This document shows positions 9,633-19,900 of a stretch of DNA of 64,000 nucleotides, in pieces. The position numbers and the translations under genes are program-made. The stretch's first letter is position 1, and each line of letters opens with the position of its first letter. The DNA is from CAZPHI01 sp964586425 (lineage in GTDB: Bacteria > Bacillota > Clostridia > Lachnospirales > Lachnospiraceae), in contig CAZPHI010000003.1 of the NCBI GenBank assembly GCA_964586425.1, positions 22,572 to 86,571 on the forward strand. Reading direction: 5' to 3'. Under the pieces are notes generated by a model that was not told where the DNA came from, ran no database searches, and worked only from the letters and a program-made list of their open reading frames with translations.

Positions 9633-10763
9633 TTATACATTGTTGCTTAACAGCTGCTTCTCTAATTCATCGTAGTCATATGTACGCTGCTCAAAATTAT
9701 TAAATTTGTTGTTTGCAGCCGGCTTTGCAGTTCTTGTAGTTGCTTTCTGACTTGCTTTGGCAGCTTTGTTCATTGCATATTCCTTATCAAGCTGTTCTAA
9801 TTCACTGAGGCGCTTCACATTGGCGGCGCGCCATTTGGTGAGAATTGAATCAGCATATTCAAAGCTTGGCTGGTGAGTGGCCTGAAGTGTACGGTTACAG
9901 GCTTCTATAATCATCTCAGAACTAAAACAATAGCAATCATTCCACTTATTAATATAGTCCATCTCTTTCTTGCCTGGATTACGGCTTGAAAGACCGAAAG
10001 CTTTCATGATTGAAAATGTATTGTTGTTGTATGTATTAGATATCTCTTTAGCTTCCGATACAGACTTAACACCGGCCTCAGCCCAGTTAAGAGCAACTTT
10101 TTCAATGTATCGCATACTTTTGTGTTCCTTTGAAACACAAAGCTCAATGAGATATTCAATTAAATCAGATGGAAACTTAAGCGTTGCGTAAAAATATATA
10201 ATTGTATTAGTCTCAGTTGAAGTAAGTGTCTTACCTAAGTACTTCTGTGATATGTATAACAACTGTTTGAGCTCGCTTTCCTGGGCAAATGCTTTTAACT
10301 GTGCAGACGTATAGGTTGGCTTTTTAAACTGTTCAGAAATAGAAGGTGTCTCTATAACTGGAATATTGACGGGAATATCATCGGTATTATCATCAGATAT
10401 ATCCGTTGTATCAACAGTAGCAGAAGTAGCTGCAATTGTTGAATCTAATGCTGCATGGGATACGGCAGAATCTGTAATCTTAATTGATACAATATCCTTT
10501 CCGTTAGTATCAAATCCAAGCTCTAATAAACCTGTGTTATTCCAGTACTTAAGTGCTCGAATCACATCATTCTCTGTATGGTTGAATGTATCGGCAAGAT
10601 AATTAACGGAAAGCGATACCCTGTTAGTGTTAAGACAGCGAATAAGATATACATAAATCTTTACAAATTCACCGTTAGCAGAAGGCATATAATTATCTAT
10701 AAAATCATTACTTAAAAAAGTGTATCCAGATGGACTTTGTGAGCTAAGCGTAATCGTGTTCAT
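9633..10763 (-). CDS. DnaD-domain replication initiation protein
   Basis: A 376-residue protein with an N-terminal winged-helix-like region (about 15-90), an acidic Asp/Thr-rich linker (about 105-140) and two DnaD/DnaB-type helical segments (about 150-215 and 245-315) carrying the YINKW-type motif. A Lys/Ala/Thr-rich basic tail follows. DnaD-family proteins remodel origin DNA and recruit the helicase loader. The frame opens at ATG 10775, but the second ATG (10763) has GAGG 6 bases upstream and no good site precedes the first, so 10763 is preferred. It is co-transcribed with the loader gene. Four DnaA boxes lie upstream of its promoter. Confidence 0.87.
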   Translation of the reverse strand: MNTITLSSQSPSGYTFLSNDFIDNYMPSANGEFVKIYVYLIRCLNTNRVSLSVNYLADTFNHTENDVIRALKYWNNTGLLELGFDTNGKDIVSIKITDSAVSHAALDSTIAATSATVDTTDISDDNTDDIPVNIPVIETPSISEQFKKPTYTSAQLKAFAQESELKQLLYISQKYLGKTLTSTETNTIIYFYATLKFPSDLIEYLIELCVSKEHKSMRYIEKVALNWAEAGVKSVSEAKEISNTYNNNTFSIMKAFGLSSRNPGKKEMDYINKWNDCYCFSSEMIIEACNRTLQATHQPSFEYADSILTKWRAANVKRLSELEQLDKEYAMNKAAKASQKATTRTAKPAANNKFNNFEQRTYDYDELEKQLLSNNV

Positions 10764-10823
10764 ATGGTGCCTCATTTCTATAATAATAGCTTTATAATTC
10801 GTTCAATAATCGAGTGTAGGCAC

Positions 10824-10851
10824 ATTATAACACGAAAGATTTAGTTTGCAA
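10824..10851 (-). promoter_or_regulatory. Promoter of the dnaD-helicase loader operon
   Basis: Read on the minus strand: -35 TTGCAA (10846-10851), a 16-bp spacer, and -10 TATAAT (10824-10829) preceded by TGT, an extended -10. It points at the dnaD-like gene about 60 bases downstream. Confidence 0.8.
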
Positions 10852-10887
10852 ATAGCAACAAATATACACATATGTTATTGTGGAAAG

Positions 10888-11002
10888 TGTGGATAATGTG
10901 GATAACATTACGAAAATCAAGCAAATATGGACAAACCCCGAATAAAAAAATCCACATAAAAATAAGGAGTTATCCCTAATTTTATGTGGATAATGTGGAT
11001 AA
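10888..11002. promoter_or_regulatory. Cluster of four perfect DnaA boxes
   Basis: TGTGGATAA, the reverse complement of the consensus DnaA box TTATCCACA, occurs four times as two back-to-back pairs: 10888-10896 with 10897-10905, and 10985-10993 with 10994-11002. Weaker matches flank them (10879-10887, 10948-10956 on the other strand, 11027-11035). The cluster lies between murC and the dnaD promoter, starting about 37 bp upstream of the -35 box. DnaA probably controls the dnaD-loader operon here, or the site titrates DnaA. There is no dnaA or dnaN nearby, so this is not a normal oriC context. Confidence 0.88.
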
Positions 11003-11039
11003 GTATGGGGAAACATGCGTTCCGTATGTGGAAAAGTGT

Positions 11040-12419
11040 CTATTTCAGCAAATCTTCTCCTATTTTGTATACGTCACCAGCACCCATAGTTATCAACAAA
11101 TCACCGTTGATACAATTTTTTAATAAAAATTTTTCGATTTCTTCAAATGATGAAAAATAGTAGCATTCTGTTCCTGATTTTTTGAGTTCGTCGAGCAGTG
11201 TCTTTGAACTTACACCAAGATTATCGGTTTCTCGTGCAGCATAGATATCTGCAAGGACCACCTTATCTGCATGTGAAAGTGCAGCAGCAAATTCAGGCAG
11301 CAGTAATTTGGTTCGTGAATATGTGTGTGGCTGGAATACGCACCATATATTCTCATGTGGAAAATGCTTTGCTGACTCAAGGGCTGCGTTGATTTCGTCA
11401 GGATGATGTGCATAGTCATCTACGACAGTAATTCCATTAACGTGGCCTTTTAACTGAAAACGACGCTGTGTTCCGGAAAAAGTAAGAAGTCCATTCTTAA
11501 TTGTATCCAAGTCAAAACCTAGACGAATTCCAGCAGCAACAGCAGCTAGTGAGTTATATACATTATGAAGACCAGGAACCTTTAATGTAATTGTTCCAGA
11601 GGCCTGACCTTTAATAAGCAGGGTATATGAACAGCAGCCGAATTCATCATATGTAATATCAGCGGCTGAATACATACTCTTTGCGGGGTCTGAACCAACT
11701 GTGATTACTTCACAGCATTTGTCATTATAAAAATATGCAAAGTTCTCGATGTCACTATTGATAATTAAGGTACCATTATCTGGTAGAAGTTCAACAAATT
11801 TCTTGAATGAGTGACGTATGTCATCAAGGTCTTTGAAGAAATCCAAGTGATCTTCACAGACATTAAGAATTATGTTCATTGTTGGCTTGAATGATAGGAA
11901 GCTGTTCGTGTATTCGCAGGCTTCGGTAAGGAATATATCGGAGCTTCCGACTCTTACGTTGCCGCCGATACTGTCGAGGATACCACCAACTGATATTGTA
12001 GGGTCAGCCTTAGCAGCCAGCAAGATGTGCGTAATCATGGAAGTTGTTGTTGTCTTTCCATGAGTTCCGGCAACATTAATAGCTACGGGATAGTTTGACA
12101 TAATCTGTCCTAGAAGCTCAGCTCTTGTCATTGTTGGAATCCCTAATGACTTTGCAGCTACAAGTTCTGGATTATCAGGGTGAATTGCCGCTGTATACAC
12201 AACAAGGTCAATTGTTTTTGTAATGTTTGAAGCTTCTTGTACATAAGCTATATTACAGCCGTCTTTTTCAAGTTCTTGTGTAAGCTCAGAAGCTTTTGAA
12301 TCAGAACCTGATATATTGAAGCCTTCCTTTATAAGAATCTTAGCAAGACCGCTCATACTGATACCGCCGATGCCAATAAAATATACATGGATTGGTTGGT
12401 TGAAATTAATTTTATACAT
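11040..12419 (-). CDS. murC: UDP-N-acetylmuramate--L-alanine ligase
   Basis: A 459-residue Mur ligase that adds L-alanine to UDP-MurNAc, the first peptide step of peptidoglycan synthesis in the cytoplasm. The N-terminal Rossmann motif (FIGIGGISMSGLA at about 14-26), the ATP loop G118-T-H-G-K-T-T and the DDYAHHPDEI motif of MurC are all present, and the length is normal. The ATG at 12417-12419 has an AAAGGG about 12 bases upstream, a rather long spacing, but no better start exists because TTG-TGA lies just upstream. The DnaA-box region follows its 3' end. Confidence 0.95.
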   Translation of the reverse strand: MYKINFNQPIHVYFIGIGGISMSGLAKILIKEGFNISGSDSKASELTQELEKDGCNIAYVQEASNITKTIDLVVYTAAIHPDNPELVAAKSLGIPTMTRAELLGQIMSNYPVAINVAGTHGKTTTTSMITHILLAAKADPTISVGGILDSIGGNVRVGSSDIFLTEACEYTNSFLSFKPTMNIILNVCEDHLDFFKDLDDIRHSFKKFVELLPDNGTLIINSDIENFAYFYNDKCCEVITVGSDPAKSMYSAADITYDEFGCCSYTLLIKGQASGTITLKVPGLHNVYNSLAAVAAGIRLGFDLDTIKNGLLTFSGTQRRFQLKGHVNGITVVDDYAHHPDEINAALESAKHFPHENIWCVFQPHTYSRTKLLLPEFAAALSHADKVVLADIYAARETDNLGVSSKTLLDELKKSGTECYYFSSFEEIEKFLLKNCINGDLLITMGAGDVYKIGEDLLK

Positions 12420-12849
12420 TAGATGTCACAACCCTTTCTTATTTAATGAGTCTATATATTAATATAGTGAATTTTTAGGTAAATGTTATTGAAAAAATTC
12501 CTATATTAATTATAACCACATATTTATAAAATTCAAATGTTTTATTGTATTTATATTAAATAGGTAAAAAAGGACGTGAGTAAATACTCATGATTATGAA
12601 AAAAAACTAATAATTGTATAAGAAGAAACAATGGTTGAAGAGATTATTGCAAACAATAGAAACAATTTATGGGAAATATTGAGGGTATTTTGTATACAAT
12701 ATAAAAATTGTAAACAAAAATGTCATTTTATATCAAAAAAAATGTAAAACTGCTTTAATTTGGATGTATTTTATGTTATAATCATTACAATAATAAACAG
12801 TAATAATTAACCTATTTAGACTAGATTGTAGAAGGCATGGAGGTTTAGC
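12420..12849. other. AT-rich intergenic region between divergent murC and glgC
   Basis: No gene is visible in these 430 bases. It must carry the promoters of murC (leftward) and glgC (rightward). A small inverted repeat GAGTA-AA-TACTC occurs near 12577-12588. Apart from the glgC -10 element listed separately, nothing else can be named. Confidence 0.6.
12754..12782 (+). promoter_or_regulatory. Probable extended -10 promoter of glgC-glgD
   Basis: TATAAT at 12777-12782 is preceded by TGT (extended -10). The hexamer 17 bp upstream, TTTAAT at 12754-12759, is a weak -35. It lies about 68 bases before the glgC start. Confidence 0.55.
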
Positions 12850-14124
12850 ATGATTAAAAAAGAGATGATTGCCATGTTGTTGGCAGGAGGACAAGGCAGC
12901 AGACTTGGAGTTCTTACATCTAAGGTTGCAAAGCCAGCAGTTGCTTTTGGTGGAAAGTATAGAATTATTGATTTCCCTCTTAGCAATTGTATTAACTCGG
13001 GGGTGGATACAGTTGGTGTTTTGACACAGTATCAACCACTAAGGTTGAATACACATATAGGAATAGGAATTCCTTGGGATCTTGATCGTAATGTTGGTGG
13101 CGTAACAGTGCTTCCTCCATATGAGAAGAGTACAAGCAGTGAGTGGTATACAGGTACAGCGAATGCCATATATCAGAATCTTGAATATATGGAGACATAT
13201 AATCCTGACTATGTATTGATATTATCTGGAGATCATATCTATAAGATGGATTATAAAATCATGCTGGATTATCATAAGGCTAATAATGCAGATATTACTA
13301 TCGCAGCTATGCCAGTACCAATTGAAGAGGCAAGTAGATTTGGTATTGTAGTTGCCTCTTCTGATAATAGAATAACAGATTTTCAGGAAAAACCAGCAGA
13401 ACCAAAGAGTAATCTTGCTTCAATGGGTATATATATATTCAGCTGGAAAGTATTGAAAGAAGCATTAATTAAGTTAAAGAATCAGAATGAATGTGATTTT
13501 GGAAAGCATGTTATTCCTTATTGTTTTGAGAACAATAAGAGAATATTTGCTTATGAATATAATGGATACTGGAAGGACGTAGGTACTCTTAGTTCATATT
13601 GGGAAGCTAATATGGAATTAATTGATATTATTCCTGTGTTTAATCTATATGAAGAGTTTTGGAAGATATATACTAAGACAGATTCACTTCCACCTCAGTA
13701 CATATCTGCAGATTCATATATTGAGAAGAGTATTATTGGAGAAGGAACAGAGGTATATGGTTCAATAATTAATTCAGTAATTGGTTCAGGCGTGGTAATT
13801 GAGGAAGGTGCAGAGGTTCGTGATTCAATTGTAATGCAGGGAACTGTTATTGGTAAGAATTGTCACATAACTAAAGCTATTATAGCTGAGGATGTTAAGA
13901 TTGGTGATAACGTAACACTAGGAGCTGGAGAAGAAGCACCTAATGAAAAGTTACCTAAGATATATAATTCAGGTCTTGTTACTATTGGTGAGAATTCAAT
14001 TATTCCAGAAGGAGTTACCATTGGAAAGAATACAGCCATATCTGGTGAAACAGATGCAGGCGATTATAAGGACGGAGCTCTTTGCAGTGGAGGCATAATA
14101 ATTAAGGCAGGTGAAGAACGATGA
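12850..14124 (+). CDS. glgC: Glucose-1-phosphate adenylyltransferase, catalytic subunit
   Basis: A 424-residue ADP-glucose pyrophosphorylase that makes ADP-glucose from glucose 1-phosphate and ATP for glycogen synthesis. The nucleotide-binding loop LAGGQGSRLG is at about 11-20 and a KPAVAFGGKYRIIDFPLSN segment follows. The nucleotidyl-transferase domain runs to about 280 and a left-handed beta-helix (hexapeptide repeats I-G-x-G/N) fills 290-390. GGAGG sits 6 bases upstream of the ATG. The stop overlaps the glgD start (ATGA), so the two subunits are translationally coupled. Firmicute enzymes of this type work as GlgC/GlgD heterotetramers. Confidence 0.95.
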   Translation: MIKKEMIAMLLAGGQGSRLGVLTSKVAKPAVAFGGKYRIIDFPLSNCINSGVDTVGVLTQYQPLRLNTHIGIGIPWDLDRNVGGVTVLPPYEKSTSSEWYTGTANAIYQNLEYMETYNPDYVLILSGDHIYKMDYKIMLDYHKANNADITIAAMPVPIEEASRFGIVVASSDNRITDFQEKPAEPKSNLASMGIYIFSWKVLKEALIKLKNQNECDFGKHVIPYCFENNKRIFAYEYNGYWKDVGTLSSYWEANMELIDIIPVFNLYEEFWKIYTKTDSLPPQYISADSYIEKSIIGEGTEVYGSIINSVIGSGVVIEEGAEVRDSIVMQGTVIGKNCHITKAIIAEDVKIGDNVTLGAGEEAPNEKLPKIYNSGLVTIGENSIIPEGVTIGKNTAISGETDAGDYKDGALCSGGIIIKAGEER

Positions 14125-15242
14125 GAGCAATAGGAATTATATTAGCCGGTGGCAATAATAAGATGATGAAAGAGCTTTCTAATAAAAGAGCGATAGCTGC
14201 AATGCCTATCGCCGGAAGCTATAGAAGTATAGATTTTGCATTAAGTAATATGTCTAACTCACATATACAGAAGGTCGCAGTTATTACACAGTATAATGCA
14301 AGATCATTGAATGAACATTTTAGTTCTTCAAAGTGGTGGGATTTTGGTAGAAAACAAGGTGGATTATTCGTATTTACACCTACGATAACAGCAGAAAGCA
14401 GTTATTGGTATAGAGGAACAGCAGATTCATTGTATCAGAATCTTCATTTCCTCAAATCAAGTCATGAACCATATGTAGTTATTGCATCTGGAGATGGTAT
14501 ATATAAGCTGGATTACAATAAAGTGCTTGAATATCATATTGAGAAGAAAGCAGATATTACAGTTGTTGTCAAAAAACTTGACAGCAAGGATGATGCTAAC
14601 AGATTCGGCCTTGTAAGTATGACTGAAGAAGGCAGAATAACAGAACTTGATGAAAAGCCAATTGAAACTAATCTCTCAATTGCTTCTACTGGTGTGTATG
14701 TAATAAGAAGACGTCTATTGATTGAGCTGATTGAGAAGGCAGCTGAGGAAGATAGACATGATTTTGTAAGAGATATACTTATAAGATACAAGAATCTTAA
14801 GAGAATATACGGATATAAGCTTGATTCGTATTGGAGTAATATCTCAACGGTTGATTCGTATTATAGAACCAATATGGATTTCCTTAATAAAGATGTCAGG
14901 AATTATTTCTTTAAACAATATCCTGACGTATATTCAAAGGTTGATGATCTTCCACCAGCCAAATACAACTTTGGTGCTGCTGTTAAGAACAGCTTGGTAT
15001 CTAGCGGTTGTATCATTAATGGAAGCGTTGAGAATTCAGTATTATTCAAGAAGATATATGTAGGTAATAATACAGTTATTAAGAATTCAATCATTCTTAA
15101 TAATGCATATATAGGAGACAATGCATACATTGAGAATTGTATAGTAGAGAGTAATACAACTATTAAAGCTAATACAAAGTATGTAGGTGAGGCAGATAAT
15201 GTTAAGATAGTTGTTGAAAATAATCTCCCATATCTTAGCTAA
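14121..15242 (+). CDS. glgD: Glucose-1-phosphate adenylyltransferase, GlgD subunit
   Basis: A 373-residue paralogue of GlgC with the same fold order: nucleotidyl-transferase-like domain followed by hexapeptide beta-helix repeats (about 290-360). The catalytic loop is degenerate: where GlgC has GGQGSRLG this protein has GGNNKMMKEL, so it should not be fully active alone. This is the known pattern of GlgD, which modulates GlgC in a heteromer. It overlaps glgC by 4 bases. SpoVG follows about 30 bases downstream. Confidence 0.93.
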   Translation: MRAIGIILAGGNNKMMKELSNKRAIAAMPIAGSYRSIDFALSNMSNSHIQKVAVITQYNARSLNEHFSSSKWWDFGRKQGGLFVFTPTITAESSYWYRGTADSLYQNLHFLKSSHEPYVVIASGDGIYKLDYNKVLEYHIEKKADITVVVKKLDSKDDANRFGLVSMTEEGRITELDEKPIETNLSIASTGVYVIRRRLLIELIEKAAEEDRHDFVRDILIRYKNLKRIYGYKLDSYWSNISTVDSYYRTNMDFLNKDVRNYFFKQYPDVYSKVDDLPPAKYNFGAAVKNSLVSSGCIINGSVENSVLFKKIYVGNNTVIKNSIILNNAYIGDNAYIENCIVESNTTIKANTKYVGEADNVKIVVENNLPYLS

Positions 15243-15272
15243 TTGTCTTTATGTATTGAAAGGGGTTTGGAT

Positions 15273-15554
15273 ATGAACATTACAGATGTAAGGGTAAAAC
15301 TATTAGACAAAGAAGGCAAGATGAAAGCAGTTGCCTCTGTGACGCTTGATAATGAGTTTGTTATTCATGACATTAAGATAATCGAAGGCTCGAAAGGTTT
15401 ATTCATCGCAATGCCAAGCAGAAAATCAGGCGAAGGTGAATATCGTGATATAGCACATCCAATTAAGTCTGAGACACGTGATATGATGAAACAAATAGTA
15501 ATTGAGGCATATGAGAAGGAACTTGCCTCTCCAAGGGAACGGACAGAAAAGTAA
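15273..15554 (+). CDS. spoVG: Septation/regulatory protein SpoVG
   Basis: A 93-residue SpoVG homologue, a small RNA/DNA-binding regulator conserved in Firmicutes and not restricted to spore formers. It starts MNITDVRVKLL and contains the family core with IAMPSRK and YRDIAHPI, ending with the IEAYEKEL helix. ATG 15273 has AAAGGGG 7 bases upstream; the longer frame from 15243 has no proper start. It probably rides on the glgCD transcript, with a terminator just after it. Confidence 0.95.
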   Translation: MNITDVRVKLLDKEGKMKAVASVTLDNEFVIHDIKIIEGSKGLFIAMPSRKSGEGEYRDIAHPIKSETRDMMKQIVIEAYEKELASPRERTEK

Positions 15555-15565
15555 TATATAATACA

Positions 15566-15603
15566 ATAGGCTGCCATATCGGTTCACTGATATGGCAGCC
15601 TAT
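15566..15603. terminator. Hairpin terminator between spoVG and AraC gene
   Basis: A perfect 15-bp stem (15566-15580 with 15589-15603) and an 8-base loop, followed by AT-rich sequence rather than a pure T run. It lies between convergent genes. Confidence 0.82.
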
Positions 15604-15638
15604 ATTATATTAATCTTTGGGAGAGATTACGTAGTTAA

Positions 15639-16475
15639 TTAGGTAAGATTACCTTTGAGCTTTCTAAACTCACTAGGAGATACAGAATTCCTGTGTTTGA
15701 ACGCATCACCAAAATAATTGCTGTTATCAAAACCACACTGGAAAGCTATCTCTGTAATAGACTTATGTGTTTCAAGCAAAAGTCGTTCTGAATGAACTAT
15801 TCTGATATTGGTAAGATATTCTTTAAAACCGATACCAGTCACAGTCTTAAACTTCTTTGAAAAGTAAGAAGCATTAAGATGTACAATTTGTGCAACCTTA
15901 TCCAAAGTAATATCTTTATCAAAGTTGCTATTTATGTAATTAGCTGCCTGCTGAATAGTAGCATCGGCAACAAGGTTCTCTTTTCTAACGAGATTCTCAT
16001 TGGTTTCCTTGTGATATCTGAGAATTTTGAGTATTGCAGTTTGAAAATACATCTTAATTAATCCGGGTGAGAGAAAATCATCCTTATCTTTTTCTTCTAT
16101 AATAGAATCAAAAAGGGAATCGATTTCAGCACGGTATTCTGTAGGAATATTAACAACCTTATTAAATAGATTCTTTTGAGTCCATGTATCACCAAAATCT
16201 TTGACTATTTCATCAAGATAATCTTCAGTAAATTCAATATATAATCGCTGATGAGGTGTTTCACCTATATATGTAGTTTTATGTAGCGCATTTGAAGGTA
16301 TAAATGCTATTGTGCCTCCAAAAATTTTGTATATATTCTCAGTTACAAATAAATTACACTCACCTGACATAAGATAGTACATCTCATAGTAGGAATGTGT
16401 ATGTGCAGAATGCATGGAATAAGAGCCATTGTGTGTCAATTTTGATATCTCAAAACGTGACTTTGAGTTGTTCAT
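15639..16475 (-). CDS. AraC-family regulator with cupin sensor domain
   Basis: A 278-residue regulator. The N-terminal half has an AraC cupin pattern (H-x-H-x-x-x-E with HTHSYYEMYYL and G-E-C near 25-40), which usually binds a sugar or other small ligand. The C-terminal 100 residues hold two helix-turn-helix motifs, with the signature GFDNSNYFGDAFK at the end. It is divergent from the pectinesterase gene 430 bp away, which suggests that it controls pectin use, though this is inference. It is a clear paralogue of the regulator at 37939-38769. Confidence 0.9.
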   Translation of the reverse strand: MNNSKSRFEISKLTHNGSYSMHSAHTHSYYEMYYLMSGECNLFVTENIYKIFGGTIAFIPSNALHKTTYIGETPHQRLYIEFTEDYLDEIVKDFGDTWTQKNLFNKVVNIPTEYRAEIDSLFDSIIEEKDKDDFLSPGLIKMYFQTAILKILRYHKETNENLVRKENLVADATIQQAANYINSNFDKDITLDKVAQIVHLNASYFSKKFKTVTGIGFKEYLTNIRIVHSERLLLETHKSITEIAFQCGFDNSNYFGDAFKHRNSVSPSEFRKLKGNLT

Positions 16476-16904
16476 ATTATCAATTCCTTTAGTAGTTTGA
16501 TTTCCCCGAATTAATTCCCTAAATTAATTACGATATAAATTTGTAACATAATTGTAACATATATATGAAAAATATCAATGCTTATTTTAAAGAAAATCCA
16601 AAAAAATTGATGTTTTTATTAACCAAGTACAATATATCTGTATAAAAGTATAGAATATTGTATTCAAAATGCAAAAATACAATAGTTAAAATGCACAAAA
16701 ATATAGATAAAACTTTGTTGAAATAGAACATAATAGATAACGCAAAATAAAGAAAACAGTACTAATGTCATAAAATCAATAAAAAATGGTAGTTGTAACC
16801 GAAATATTGTGGTAACATATACACACTATAGGTCTGGAAATGTGTATTTTTTATAAATTATACTCATATTTCGGAATATAAAATATAATTTGGGAGGTCA
16901 AAAG
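16476..16904. other. Intergenic leader between AraC gene and pectinesterase
   Basis: There is no gene in these 429 AT-rich bases. A perfect 9-bp inverted repeat, CCGAAATAT at 16799-16807 and ATATTTCGG at 16866-16874, brackets the likely promoter/leader of the pectinesterase. Its arms are 58 bp apart, compatible with two operator half-sites or with a long-range mRNA stem. A weak promoter candidate (TTGTAA, 17 bp, CATATA) starts at about 16793. Confidence 0.5.
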
Positions 16905-19900
16905 ATGAAGTCTGAATTTATGAAAAGACTCAAAAAAGTGAGTGCTGCTTTATTAGCGGTAGCAATGATGTTCACATCATTTCCACAGGCATTCACAATG
17001 CTTGCTAAAGCAACCGATTATCCAACTGCTACAGATACAACTGTAGGTACAGTTGAAGTTGGCGAATGGGTTAGCAATGCTAGAACAACAACATGGGATT
17101 TTGTTACTAATGGTTTAGCTACAGGATCAAAATCTCTTGCAGCAGGCGACACAGTTAATGGAATAGGAGTTGTAGCTCCATCTGTTTCATTAAAATCAGG
17201 TAATGCAGGTATTTCTATTAATGGTACAGGAGAGATCACATTACCACTTGATGCAGATACAACATCTGCAACAGTTACATTCACACTTACAAGTAACAAT
17301 ACACAGCGTTATATTGTAATTGGTGGCACAAGAGTATATCACAATGTAGGTAATGCAGAATATACTGACGGAGATCTTGTTATTGATACAACAAAGACTG
17401 GTACTGTTGAAGTATCAGGTGATGCAATCAGTGATGGCAAGATTCATATTACTGTTGGTTCTGAGGCATCTGTATCATCTCAGGAGAATAAGATTGGTAA
17501 AATCGTTCTTACAGAATCTAGAGAAGAAGCTCCAAAGCCAGAAGTAGTTGGTAATGGTAAAGCAGATGTTTGGGATTTTGGTGCAGAAGCATTAGATACT
17601 GCTAAGTATAACAATATCTTAACAGTTGCAAACATGAATGCAAATATCTACCCTGATACAGTAACAGCTGGTACATCAGGTAATGCTAATGGAGATTTTA
17701 CAATCGACCTAGATGCTGATGGCGTAATTAATAATAATGACATCGCTTTCACAGGTGGCGGAAAAGTAAATCATAGATTAAGAACATCTAATACAGAACT
17801 TACAAGATATGATACTAAGACATTAAAAGATGTTAATGGTACAGTATATAATGGTTATGTATATAGTAATTCAGGTAATAATACAGCAGTTTCAATTCAG
17901 GTATATCTCTATGCAGGTGACAAACTTGACGTAGTACTTAGTTCTAATGGCGGTAACAACTTATATAACTTAGTATCTCCAAATGGTGATATTCAGGAAT
18001 TCCAGTATGTTGCTGGTCAGAAAGGTACAGAAGACGTTGAAGGAGAAGGCGGAGTAATTACTCCAACTGAATTCACTGCTAATGCTGATACAGCTCATTT
18101 CTATGCTGCAGAAGAGGGTGTATATACACTTTGTTCTACAAACGAGAAGTTAGCAGTAGCAAGATTAACAAGAACACATACAACTCCAGTTACTGTAACA
18201 GGTAGTGTAACAGCTCCTGCAACAATTCCAGCTGGATATTCAGTTGTATTTACAAACAATCAGTCTGGTGTAGAAACAACAGCAAAAGTTAAAGCTAATG
18301 GTTCATACAAAGTATATTTATATGATGGATATACATATAATATGAAACTTGCTGATGCTAATGGTTATATCATCTCTAATGGTGATACATTAGAGGTAGC
18401 TACAGGCGCTGCTGATATGACATATGCAATAACTGTTAAAGCACTTGACTTAATAACAGTAACAGGTACTATAACAGGTCTTGATGCAACAGCTCTTGCA
18501 GCACTTAAATTAAAATATGTTCCATCAGAAGAAAAGATATATGATCCTGAATATACAATTGCTCCAGAGGGAACATACAGTGTTAAAGTAGAAGCAGGTG
18601 TAGCATACACAGTAACAGTAGATGGTGTTAATGATTATTCAATTAATTCAGAATCAGTTGCTCTTACTGCTACAGAAGATAAAACACAGGATATTGCTTT
18701 CACAAAGAAACCAGTATATCCAGTAACAGTAAAATTCGAAGGTGTTACAGCTGCTCAGGCAGAAGCTGCAGTAGTAACATTTAAGAATATTGAAGATAAT
18801 TATACATATACTTTCAATCCAGGTGAAGCAATGAACCTTAGAGATGGACAGTATAGTGTAACAGCAGCAGGTCTTGGTAAAGCTCAGGCATTAAAGGTTG
18901 CTTGTTTCGACGCAATCGTTAATGGTGAAGCTACAGAAGCTAAGCTTGTATACAGCCCAATTGCTGATTGGGATTTCGCTAAAGTATTTGGCGCAGGTGC
19001 AACAGTTGATACATATACACTCCCAGATGGAGTTACAACAGAGAGTTATGTAGCAGGCTTAAAGGTTAAGAATGCAGCTAATAATAAGAATTTATATCTT
19101 TTAGTTAATGCAGATGGCTTCATAGAAGTTCCTGTTAAAGCTGGAGATAAAGTAACAGTTAATTACTGCTATACAGCAGCTTTCACAGTTGGTGAAGTAA
19201 CAGTAGTTGAGAAATCAGGTTCTACATCAAAGATTGATTCAAAGACATTTGAAGCAACAGAAGATGGAGTTATGACAATTAATACAATATCTGGTACAGT
19301 TCCTGCAGATGCGGCAGCTAATCCAGGTGCAGCAGTTTCACAGACATATATTACAGGAATCGAAGTTGCAGCAACAGCAGATCCTTACAAAGCAACATTA
19401 ACAGTTGGTGCTGATAAAGACTTCCAGACAGTTGGCGAAGCAGTTAAAGCTGCTGAATCAATGACAAGAACAGATGATCAGAGAGTAACAATCGTTATCG
19501 ATCCAGGTAACTATGAAGAGATGTTCGTTATTAATGGAAAGAACATCACATTAAAGAATGCTTCAGCTACACCAAGCACAGATTTAAAAGATTCAGGTGT
19601 GAATATTGATGCTAATGCAGTAAGAATTACATCTTACTATGGACATGGATATGCATACTACAGCATGGGTACAGATTGTAAATACAATGATGTTATCCTT
19701 GCAGCTAATCAGCATAACGGATATCTTTCATTCGAGAATCCTGGTACAGGTACAACATCTGGTTCTTACTGGAACTCAACAGTAGTTGTATATGCTGATG
19801 GATTTGAAGCAAAAGATATTATATTCGAGAACTCATTCAACCAGTATGTATCTGATAAAGAAGCAGCTGATACATTAGTTGCATTATCAGGCGCTAAGGG

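Noticed and set aside
10864..11040. Possible chromosomal origin oriC
   Set aside because: DnaA boxes are present, but dnaA, dnaN, recF and gyrB are absent and the flanking genes (murC, dnaD) are not the usual origin neighbours. Promoter control is the simpler reading.
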